DNA of 64,000 nt, taken from the NCBI GenBank assembly GCA_024516155.1, contig JAJJXM010000034.1, positions 372,001 to 436,000 of the forward strand, given 5' to 3'. The notes under the pieces are model-generated. The model searched no databases and was not told where the DNA came from. It worked only from the letters and a program-made list of their open reading frames with translations. The position numbers and the translations under genes were made by a program. This DNA is from Pyronema omphalodes. Lineage: Eukaryota; Ascomycota; Pezizomycetes; Pezizales; Pyronemataceae. Below, piece by piece: positions 1 through 9,430 of this stretch (the first letter of the stretch is position 1; the number at the start of each line of letters is the position of its first letter).

Positions 1-75
1 GTTGTTGTGCTCTTGTTGTTATTGTTGTGTTCAGATTATTGATATATTTACCTTGCGCTGTGATTTTTTGTTGAA

Positions 76-660
76 TTGAATTTTCGTGGTCTTGAATTTT
101 CGTGTTGTGTTGTGTGTGTTTTGTCGTCTTTTTTTTATTTGTTGTGCTGTGTTCTGTGTTGTGTTGTTTTTTTGGGATTGAATGTTTTTGTTGTTGTTTT
201 TGTTTTTATTTTTGTTTTTCGTTGCTTATTTCCTTTCCTTTTACTGCTTCCTTCTACTGCCTTTCCCTTCCTTCCTTTCCTTACCCTTCCTTACCTTCCT
301 TCCCCTTCCTTTCCTTCCTTTTACTGCCTCGTCACTCACTACCTATCACTATGTTCCTTCCTCGTTCCTTCCTCGTTACTCCTTTACCTTTACTACCTTA
401 TTCCTTATCACTACATTCCTACTTATTACCTATTACTCATTACTACATTCCCACTCATTACTCATTACCTATTACTACGTCCCCAATCATTACCTATCAC
501 TACGTTCCTACCCATTACTCATCACTACATTCCCACTCATTACCCGTTACTACGTTCCCACTTGTTCCTACTCATCACTATGTTCCTACATTGTTCCTAC
601 CTATCACTCATCACTATGTTCCTACTCATTACCTATTACTATATTCCTACTTACGTTTTA
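76..660. repeat. pyrimidine-rich degenerate tandem repeat
   Basis: T-rich, then C/T-rich sequence. From about 330 onward it decays into variants of a short phrase built on TACTCATTAC / CTATCACTAC / GTTCCTAC. Long open frames exist on the plus strand, but their translations are only repeats of the motif, so I do not call a gene. Confidence 0.75.
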
Positions 661-761
661 GGGGATTAAAGTTAAAATTGTAATTAAAATTGTAATTAAA
701 GTTAAAATTAAAGACATTGTGGGTCCATCATCGTCGTTATCAGCGTTATAATCATCGTTAT

Positions 762-850
762 GAGTTGAGGGTGAGGGTGAGGGTGAGAGTGAGGGTGAGC
801 GTGTAGTGGTTTGAGTTGGGCTTGAGGAGGGTGAGGTTGCGGGTGAGGGT
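762..850. repeat. GGGTGA-type G-rich repeat
   Basis: Runs of GAGGGT on the plus strand, including four GGG runs between 769 and 795 that could fold as a G-quadruplex. It is not the canonical fungal telomere unit TTAGGG. Confidence 0.6.
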
Positions 851-1080
851 GAAGTGGTTTGAGATATGTTGAGTTGGGCTTGGGGGAGTTGGGATTGAGA
901 TATCGTTATCGTTATCATCGTTATAATCATCGTCATCATCATTATAATTATCATCGTTATCATCGTTATCATCGTTATCGTTCGTTCGGTTGATATATCG
1001 TTTGAGGTGAGGGTGAAGTGGAAGTTGGGGTTGAGATATCATTCGTTTGAGATATCGTTTATATTGAAGTGGAAGTGGAA

Positions 1081-1443
1081 GTTGTGTAGTTGTGTAGTTG
1101 TGTAGTTGTGTAGTTGTGTAGTTGTGTAGTTGTGTAGTTGTGTAGTTGTGTAGTTGTGTAGTTGTGTAGTTGTGTAGTTGTGTAGTTGTGTAGTTGTGTA
1201 GTTGTGTAGTTGTAATTGTAATTGTAGTTGTAGTTGTAGTTGTAGTTGTAGTTGTGTAGTTGTGTAGTTGTGTAGTTGTGTAGTTGTGTAGTTGTGTAGT
1301 TGTGTAGTTGTGTAGTTGTGTAGTTGTGTAGTTGTGTAGTTGTGTAGTTGTGTAGTTGTGTAGTTGTGTAGTTGTGTAGTTGTGTAGTTGTGTAGTTCTA
1401 GTTGTGTAGTTGTGTAGTTGTGTAGTTGTGTAGTTGTGTAGTT
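1081..1443. repeat. octamer satellite (GTTGTGTA)n
   Basis: About 40 copies of an 8-bp unit. The array is broken once by a GTAATT/GTAGTT hexamer stretch near 1210-1250 and once by a CTAG variant near 1398. Because 8 is not a multiple of 3, all three frames of one strand read the same peptide, which produces spurious ORFs. Confidence 0.95.
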
Positions 1444-1540
1444 GGTTGATTAGTTTATAATGATATGTACCTGCAAGCAAAAATCATGAGTCATCACTCA
1501 TATTGGAAACTATTCTTTTTTTTTTCTCCTTTTGTTTCAA

Positions 1541-1571
1541 TATGTTTTTTTTTTTTTTTTTTTTTTTTTTT
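1541..1571. repeat. poly-T tract
   Basis: Uninterrupted run of about 30 T between two AT-rich segments. Confidence 0.9.
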
Positions 1572-1647
1572 CGATATTGTGAAATTTTGTTTTTGGAATT
1601 TTGGATTTTTGGAATTTTGGAATTTGGATTGATTGAATTTGGATTGA

Positions 1648-1980
1648 TTGATTTATTGATTTATTGATTTATTGATTTATTGATTTATTGATTTTTTGAT
1701 TTTTTGATTTTTTGATTTTTTGATTTTTTGATTTTTTGATTTTTTGATTTTTTGATTTTTTGATTTTTTGATTTTTTGATTTTTTGATTTTTTGATTTTT
1801 TGATTTATTGATTTATTGATTTTTTGATTTTTTGATTTATTGATTTATTGATTTATTGATTTATTGATTTATTGATTTATTGATTTTTTGATTTTTTGAT
1901 TTATTGATTTATTGATTTATTGATTTATTGATTTATTGATTTATTGATTTATTGATTTATTGATTTATTGATTTATTGGT
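1648..1980. repeat. octamer satellite (TTTATTGA / TTTTTTGA)n
   Basis: About 40 units of an 8-bp repeat. Blocks of the TTTATTGA variant alternate with blocks of the TTTTTTGA variant, which suggests block-wise expansion. Confidence 0.95.
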
Positions 1981-2061
1981 TTTGATTTGATTGAATTTGG
2001 ATTGATTGAAATTCTAAATTCTTATTTCCGTCATTATTATACGAAACAGGCAGAAGACGGT

Positions 2062-2110
2062 CTGGTATGGTATGGTCTGGTATGGTATGGTGTGGTGTGG
2101 TGTGGTGTAT
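2062..2110. repeat. TGG(T/A) pentamer-like repeat
   Basis: Tandem GGTAT/GGTCT/GGTGT units. No coding function is visible. Confidence 0.7.
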
Positions 2111-2258
2111 ATCTTAATTTTCTTTTCAACGAGGGTTTTTTATTAGTTGTTACTGGTTCACCGTTCACCGTTCATGAGGCTTTGTGAGACTTTGTGGGAT
2201 TTCATGAGGTTTCATGGGATGGAAATATCAGGTAGACTTCCATGGACCATGGACCGTG

Positions 2259-2324
2259 GTGTTGAGGTGTTGAGGTGTTGAGGTGTTGAGGTGTTGAGGT
2301 GTTGAGGTGTTGAGGTGTTGAGGT
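2259..2324. repeat. octamer satellite (GTTGAGGT)n
   Basis: About eight head-to-tail copies of an 8-bp unit. A separate GAACAGT heptamer array of about six copies follows at 2366-2404. Confidence 0.92.
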
Positions 2325-2640
2325 GTAGCATTTGTAGTATTGGTTTAACATTCGAGGTATCTAAACAGTGAACAGTGAACAGTGAACAGTGAACAGTGAA
2401 CAGTGGATATTAGGCAGACTATCACAGCACAGGCATGCATACCACTTTTCCAATGTGTGATGCGGCAAAATTGTAGAGTGGATTGCAAATCGTAGTTTCT
2501 TTCAATGCAATAACACTGCAATGAAATGAAATGGAGTAAATTCTATCATGTTGTTTTATATGCTTTATGTTATCGTTGCGTATACACCATACACCATACA
2601 CCACACACCACACACCACACACACACACCGGAAATATGAA

Positions 2641-5300
2641 CCCTGGGGGGGGGGTTGGATAGTGTATAAATTGGTTCTATGGATCTATATATCTATCTAG
2701 CTAGTAGTTACTCCATAAGTTACTATATATATATCTTGTTAACCAAGAACAAGATCTACAGAAATTACCAGGTGGCAGGAATTTGATTCCATACATACAT
2801 GGTACAACCCCATGGTTGCTGGTTGGGATATTGGATATCAGCTACATAGCAGTGAAGTTAAAGTTCCACACAGATATAAGGAAGCACACAACACAAGACA
2901 AGACAAGACCGGCATTAAGCCCAAGACACTTCATCTCATAGGCTTCCAGTCTCTATCATCTCTGTAACAACAAAAATATTTCATAAAACCATAAATGAAC
3001 TTAGTCAAGCAACTATTCCGCAGACTACTATTTACGCCAATGCTCATGTTCTTCCTACTCTGCCTACTCGAATACTCGAATACCTCTAATCTTCTCAATC
3101 TTCTCAATCTTTAGACTTAGATAGTTTTTTCTAGCTCTGGATAAGCAGCGTGTACCATCGAGGAAGGATTACTAAGAAGTTGATTGTTACATTTGGTATG
3201 TAATGGATTTACCTTGGAAAAAAAGAGTAATTTGCGGAATGGGGGGGGGGGGGGGGGGGGATATATATAGCTAACTTGATTAGTCATGTTTTTGCCTTAT
3301 GGAGTATATAGAATATATATACAAGTCTCGTCAGTCTCGAGACATCTCATCTCGTCCGGTGGAAAAAAAAGTCTCGAGACATCGACCTCGTCTCGTGAAA
3401 ATCTACTCTCGTCAGTCTCGAGACTAAAGCTCAAACTCCTGTCTCAAGCCGCTTGTCCCGTGTGCATCACTGGGATGAAGGGTAGGTATTCTGTAGCTTG
3501 GATGAGAGTTGGGTTATGAGGGCTGTGAAGCGGTGTTTGGTTTGTAATGGGGTTTGAGGGGCATTTTGAGGCGTCGGGGTTGAGTGGTTAGAAGAGAACG
3601 GAAGGGACTTTAGATTTCAGGGAGGAGGTAATCCTGGAACTGGGGCTTTATGAGGCTATATAAGGAGGATGTTGAATGCTAGCTAGATTTATCGTAGGTC
3701 TGAGGATAGGGAATATATATATATATATATATATACTGAGATCATGCATATCTGATTATATTTCGAACCTGCTTTTGGGTCAGAATAATTAACTGCACTG
3801 TAGTCATGGAATAGAAGTGACAAACAGTCTGCTCGGGTAAAGTTCTGGCGTCTATGTTATTCAGCATTTCAATGATGCTCGGGAGAATGACTTCCGCTGG
3901 ACTGAGGATAGGAGCGGGACTGTAGACGGTACCAAGAAATCCAGGGATGATTACTAGGATGTTGCTGACACATCGGAGGCCGGCGTCACCGACGAGGCTA
4001 CAAGAAAAACCGAGCTGCGGGTCCGAACCATGAGGTGCCGGCCGAAAATATGCAGATAAAGATAGTATTAGAGGTTAGACAATATGACATTTCTGCAGAA
4101 CACAAGAACGAAATTAATTAGTTGGAGACTTGGCTGGTTAAGCGAGGCCTTGAGGACGAGTTTGAATATGCCCGGATACCTCCATTGCTTGAATTGCAAA
4201 ATCTCTTGGCTTGGAATCCATTCTGGAGACAGAAGTCAATGTATCCAAGTACAGTTCAAAGGAGTTAATTAGCCATCAAATACATCAAACCCCGGTATTA
4301 TGACATACTCATCGGTATGCCGGACCGCCGACCATTCCTGGCTTGCGACTGATGCTGATTCTGTTCTACCGGTAAAATGCTAATAGAAGAAGAAGGAAAA
4401 TATGGAAGGAATTGAATAATGAACAGTGCTGATGTCGTTATCCAATTCCAATTGCTGAGGCAGGCTGGGCCTAAATGACCACGTGATATCCTACATGACA
4501 CCGGCTTGCTCTGAGCTATAGACCAGCTCACGCTATGCAAGCCAGCTACGATATGCTCGGAAGTCTGGTGGAGATTGATCGGGAAACCGGGCGGCGAAAT
4601 GCGCTTGGTTCTCGCCAGATGTTCTGGAAATCTTCCGAGTACGATGGTCATGAAAACAGTTTGTGAATGATACCGGCATTTGCATAAAACGCGGATCCAC
4701 CTTATCCATGGGCAAATCTGTAGCCTAAAAGCAGTAAGTAGGTGTATCTTGATCGATTCAACGGAAGATTATAGGAACATACTGACCTAGATAGGAACTT
4801 AAAACGTCACTCCTGCTCAACCTTAATTAAGATATGAGACATTAGTATCAATAGTATCAGCAGTCACAGATTGTTCATGATAACGGTCATTCCCTTCAAA
4901 TACCAGGGTCTTACATAGAGTACCAGAAACTCCATCTAAGGAACTTCCTGTTGTCGACCTTCACTCCGGCCCGCAACCTCGAACCGAATCATTGGACCGC
5001 GTTAACCAATACCATCCTTAATCGGAAGCCACCGTTGCCGCCGCCATTTGAAATGCCATCGATACGGGGTTGAGGATTGTATGTATCCGCATATATAGGC
5101 ACCGTATCTAGCCGGAATGTGGAGTGTAGGAGTTTGAAAGAAGGGATGTTGAATTTAAGCTGATACCCGTAATATATTGTAGCGTTAGAAGCCCTGGAAG
5201 ATCGGGATTCACCGGTAGATCCATGGTACAAATGTATCCGGAAAACGGTTGTCGAAATACCCATTTAGTTGTGTCATGAGGGTCACCGTGCTACAATAGG
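2641..5300. other. gene-free stretch
   Basis: No ORF has a recognisable domain, and the longest frames (about 117 codons) look random. It holds a 20-bp poly-G tract (3241-3260) next to an AT dinucleotide run, and a second (AT)n run near 3714-3735. Confidence 0.6.
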
Positions 5301-5301
5301 T

Positions 5302-6004
5302 TAAGGCCGCGTTTGGTTCGCCAACGGCCGTTTGGTGCAAACGGTCTCAAAACGGTCGGACCATGGAGCAACCGTTATGATTTTGTGCTGAGAAGGTGTT
5401 TGGTTGGGCGACCGTCTGTTGCCACGCAGAGACCCCTGTCGCCCCACCAAACATCTTCAACGCTGCTGCAAATTTTGACCGTGAAGACTTCCTTCCCCAG
5501 TGTACAGATCAATTTCCGGTCTCAACAATGCCGCCCAAGAGTACGAAGAGACGCAGCAAACGTGACGCAAATCTAAAAAAGTGCTGACGGGCATCCTGAG
5601 GACTTTGAGGGCTCGGCGTGGATGGGCATTGAGAATTTCGCGCGCGAAAATGTCTCCAGTGCGAATGGAAGTGCAGACAGGCGTCTTTAAAAGGTAGAAA
5701 CGCGCGTACAAGGCGAGAATAATGGCGATTTTACGGCGTTTTAGTTGTATTTTTTTGCGTCGTGCGAGGGCTTCTTCCGGGGTCATTTTTTTCGGTGGTT
5801 GTGTTGCGTCTTGTCAGTCGCAAACGGTTGCAAACGGTGCTGGCGAGGTCCTTTTGCAACCGTTTGCAACCGTTTGGGACTGGAAAATGAAACGGTTGGT
5901 GCCAAACCAAACACCCCCGACCGTTTGCCAAACGGTCAACCGCTTGCAAACGGTCATTTTACTAGTAAATCCTAACGGCCGTTGGCGAACCAAACGCGGC
6001 CTAA
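5302..6004. mobile_element. PIF/Harbinger-type element with TIRs and TAA duplication
   Basis: The element spans 5305-6001 (697 bp). A 28-bp perfect terminal inverted repeat starts GGCCGCGTTTGGTTCGCC at 5305, and its reverse complement ends at 6001. It is flanked on both sides by TAA (5302-5304 and 6002-6004), the TWA target duplication typical of PIF/Harbinger. Subterminal regions carry many AAACGGT / ACCGTTT motifs in both orientations, plausible transposase-binding sites. The interior keeps a transposase fragment on the minus strand. The size, and the absence of a full DDE transposase or Myb-like gene, make it a non-autonomous internally deleted derivative. Superfamily assignment rests on the TIR start, the TSD and the ORF; no relative was searched. 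Confidence 0.88.
5457..5786 (-). pseudogene. truncated Harbinger-like transposase N-terminus
   Basis: An open frame of 109 codons lies inside the TIR element. A basic N-terminus (RRKKIQLKRRK) is followed by VLRMPVSTFLDL near residues 62-73. That resembles the RMS/P-x-x-F-x-x-L segment preceding the DDE domain in HARBI1-like transposases. No catalytic DDE residues remain. The last 30 residues look unrelated and probably read through a deletion junction or a former intron. It is not expected to be active alone. Confidence 0.55.
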
Positions 6005-6223
6005 CTCTCGCTGTATGTGACGAATGGGTAACCTGTATTCAGGGCTGGATGAAAGCAATATTTGATCATCACCGGAGAAGAATGTTTAGTCTACCGTGGT
6101 TTGAACGACCAGAGAAATAGTAAACGGTGACGATATTCGATTCAAAAGTTTGGTAAAGACAGACATAGTACGAAATTAAAGACAAAATGATAGTGCACAT
6201 GCAGTTTCCCATGAGCCCATACC

Positions 6224-6781
6224 CTAAACCTCCACCTCCACAACCCGCTCAATCTGCTCCCCATCCGATCCTCCAAATCCCGAAGCGCCTTCCATCATTT
6301 CCGCTGTCACATCCTCTTTCGCACTTTCCCAGAGCTTCATCCAGTTCCACTTTGATTCAACCCTGTACTTTCCTTTCTCCAGATTGAACGGTCTCAACAC
6401 ATGCACAACCTCCGCTTCTCCCCCGGCCGGAATCTCGGTTAGAGCATCCTGTCCGGCAGGGAGGACCCTATTGATCCTTATGACAGCTCCCTCCACTTCA
6501 TTATCCCCATCAAAAATGCGAAAGACTCCAACATTAGCCGCAAGCGAGTCGAGTGGGGAGTTCCAGTTGAAGATGGTGAACGTGGAGGATGTAGGATTGC
6601 GAACCACGACCTTGATCTTGAGTGGTGTTTCACCCGGTTTAGAGACCTGATGGAAGGAGATATCCAGAGACGGTTTGATAACAGAAGTCATGCTTGCAGT
6701 GGATACTGATGATTGATAAAAGAAAGCTAGAAATAGGAAGGTAGAGGTAATGATGAGGAAGAAAAGACGAAGCTTAGACAT
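6224..6781 (-). CDS. secreted orphan protein resembling the deuterolysin (M35) prodomain
   Basis: Single-exon frame of 185 codons. Residues 5-30 are strongly hydrophobic (LRLFFLIITSTFLFLAFFY), consistent with a signal peptide or signal anchor. Residues 37-150 read as a beta-rich domain: alternating strands, a VRNPTSSTFTIFNWNSPLDS segment, an LPAGQDALTEIPAGGE segment, and a GKYRVESK strand. The same order (VTNTGS.DL, S.APIRK, IPAGKSV, Y.VSATG) occurs in the prodomain of the deuterolysin gene at 7839, which is divergently transcribed 1057 bp away. There is no HExxH, so it is not a protease. The tail after residue 150 is acidic and low in structure. I infer a stand-alone prodomain homologue, possibly an inhibitor or chaperone. 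The fold similarity is judged by eye only and should be tested by profile search. Confidence 0.7.
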   Translation of the reverse strand: MSKLRLFFLIITSTFLFLAFFYQSSVSTASMTSVIKPSLDISFHQVSKPGETPLKIKVVVRNPTSSTFTIFNWNSPLDSLAANVGVFRIFDGDNEVEGAVIRINRVLPAGQDALTEIPAGGEAEVVHVLRPFNLEKGKYRVESKWNWMKLWESAKEDVTAEMMEGASGFGGSDGEQIERVVEVEV

Positions 6782-7838
6782 GTTGTTTCGTTGAAATATA
6801 GCTCTCCCGGATGGATGACGTATTGAGGTGTGAGGCGGATAGAGTTTTCTCCAGGACCAAGGAATGTCTGTCTTATCTTGGCTGTGTCTCGATCCGGGGT
6901 GGTGTTTGGTGTGGTACCCTCTAATTTCAGATTGCTATATAGAGACAAAACTGTATGGTATGACGACAATAATCGTCTAGGGTACTAATTTGGTTGAAAT
7001 TACATTTATCCAGAGCTCTGTACGTATGAAATGTGGCTGAATATTTGACATAGCAACGCAATATTAATATAAGGTAGACATTAACGATGGCGATTATACG
7101 CGAAGATGTCACCGGACTTCGATTAAAGATATGCTTCAAAAACTCTACAGTAAATGCCTATCCCTGAGGCAGGCACGGTCTCCGGTTTTATGCATGAAGG
7201 TCACGAACTCTGCATATTATCCGAGATGGGTAGATGTTCCGTATCTGCAGTAAGCTATGATATTCTACATTTAATTCTTTCATTCAGTTTCTGTATCTAA
7301 GATAGAACTAACTATATCTCTCTAGATTGCCATTAACAGTAGAAATAACCTTCCAATTGTGTACAAGGTCCCGCCATTCGACACCCTTAGAAAAAACATT
7401 CAATTATTAACATAGGGAAGTGGGGCATCTCTTTCTGTATGAAAATTCCTAAAATATCTATACAACTCTACGGATTATATCCAACTGTCAAAATGCAATC
7501 AACAGAATCCCTGAAATCTCCAGGCACACGAGACGACAAACCGTCCGGAGCCGACCTATGAGATTCATTATTCGCAGACGTATTAGGAAATAATGGCAGG
7601 TCCACTTCGGAAGCTACCCGAGATCCTTATCACTCAGTTCTCCGTAGAACTTCATCTTGTCAGGGATTGATGATGTTTTGCTCTTCGCCACGATAGTTTC
7701 CATCCATGAGCTTTCGAAGTCCTTAATTCATAGAGACTGCCAGGGAAGAGTGGATTGTATATAAGGACTTGAATTCTCCATGTTTCATTCTCCAACATAG
7801 CTCGTTCTTCACAGTCTTCTCTGGAAACAGTACTCACC
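6782..7838. other. divergent intergenic region
   Basis: AT-rich spacer between the orphan prodomain-like gene and the deuterolysin gene. It contains a TATA-like element near the deuterolysin start. No other gene was seen. Confidence 0.6.
7758..7765 (+). promoter_or_regulatory. TATA-like box of the deuterolysin gene
   Basis: TATATAAG lies 74-81 bp upstream of the ATG at 7839, a usual distance in ascomycete promoters. Confidence 0.45.
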
Positions 7839-9181
7839 ATGGTTGCTTTCTTCTCACTCGGTCTTGCTCTTCTTGCGGCATTCGCAGCTGCAACACCCAT
7901 CGAAAAGCGCAACTCTCCCCTAAAGGTTGAGTTGGCACCAACCTCTGAAAATGCGGTTGTGCAAGCTACCATCACAAACACCGGCTCTTCCGATCTCCGA
8001 GTTCTAAAGCCTGGTTCAATCCTTTCAGATGCCCCAATCCGCAAACTTGAGGTTTCCGCCGGCGGTACGAACATAATCCCAATCCTCAAGATTACTGAGG
8101 AATTACGTACTAATAAATACCAGAGTCGGCACTTGAATTCAAAGGTATCACCATGAGCTACGCTCTCAACAAATTCACTCCCGACGACTATGTCACTATT
8201 CCTGCTGGAAAGTCCGTGACAACTACTGTTGAGCTGGCCGGCATTTATGACCTTTCATCTGCGGACTCTTACAGTGTCTCTGCTACTGGAGCCTTCCAGA
8301 CTACCCACGATACTGGTTCCGAAGTTTCTATCACTAGTCTTTCTGGACCCGCTGTCATTGAATTTGAAAGCAACAAATTGGATCTCAAGGTTGACCGCGC
8401 GGCTGCTGCAAAGGTCGAGCCTTTGGCTCAGAAGCTCAGCAAGAGAGTTGTTCTCGCTGGATGTTCTGGAAGCAGACTTACCGCTACACAGACTGCTTTG
8501 TCCAACACTGTCAGGCGTGCCCAGGCTGCTTACAGTGCGGCTTTATCCGGCTCTGCAACCAAGTAAGTTTTCTAAAAGTTATGTATATTCATATGCTTAT
8601 AAAGAAAGGTTCAACGAGTACTTCAAGACTACTTCTTCTACCACCAGGAGTAACGTTGCCTCCCGCTTTAATGCTATCGCCTCAGCTGCTTCTACTACCA
8701 ACAGCGGTCGTGTAACCTACTACTGCACTGATCCTTATGGATACTGTGGTTCAAAGTAAGAAACTTTCAATTAAGTTACGAGGGAAAGTAAATTAACGGT
8801 AAACTTAGTGTCCTCGCTTGGACTCTCCCGTCTTCCAACATTATGGCCAATGTAAGTATTCCCCATGTATACAGAATGTCATCACTCTAACACACAATCA
8901 GTGTGATATATACTACACTTACCTTCCCGCGTCTACTGGAAGCTGTCACGCCCAGGATCAATGGAGCACGTAAGTGTCACTTACCTGAAACTGCTCAGTT
9001 TGATTACTAATCATGTTTCAGTACCCTTCATGAGATGACCCATGCCCCCGGTGTCTTCTCTCCAGGAACCGACGACAACGCCTACGGATACAGTGCATGC
9101 ATGGGCTTGTCTGCTTCAGCTGCTTTGAACAATGCTGATACCTACGCACTTTACGCTAACGCTATCTATTTGGGATGTTAA
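7839..9181 (+). CDS. deuterolysin-type zinc metalloprotease (M35)
   Basis: Six exons: 7839-8064, 8124-8562, 8609-8755, 8809-8851, 8902-8969, 9022-9181, giving 360 residues. All introns are GT-AG and 46-59 bp. The first 19 residues form a secretory signal ([15 protein letters not shown]). A prodomain runs to the kexin-like KR at 182-183 (LAQKLSKR), followed by the mature enzyme starting VVLAGC. Zinc ligands are visible in HEMTH (311-315), with the GTDDNAYGY segment (323-331) supplying the third, Asp, ligand of the aspzincin clan. The protein ends in a Cys, as in the family. It is a secreted protease that cleaves basic and small proteins. The exon-1 donor at 8065 was chosen because it restores the EFKGITM prodomain strand. 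The HExxH His codons lie within exon 6. Confidence 0.95.
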
Positions 9182-9430
9182 ATGTTGAACTGGTTCAAGA
9201 AGGGGTCGATTTGTATCTAGCTGTGAATATGAGCAAGCATCAATGTCAATAAGTTTTCGAGAAGTGCTAGTAAATGTATTTTTTCAAACTATCTAGGAGA
9301 TCCATATCTAAAAACTTCTACGCTAAACTTCTGTTTATAAGGAAGAGAATGTACCTGAAAGTATATCGAGACCTCATTAATATGTCGTACTGTCCACCTT
9401 ATATCCACTTTAATCCGACTTACGGCCATA

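Noticed and set aside
758..1480. 240-codon minus-strand frame rich in TTQLHNY
   Set aside because: Translation of the GTTGTGTA satellite; no non-repeat domain.
1..2640. Telomere at the left edge
   Set aside because: No TTAGGG/CCCTAA tandem array; only other satellites are present, so subtelomeric position is only a guess.
4298..4651. 117-codon minus-strand frame
   Set aside because: No motif; length compatible with chance in this region.
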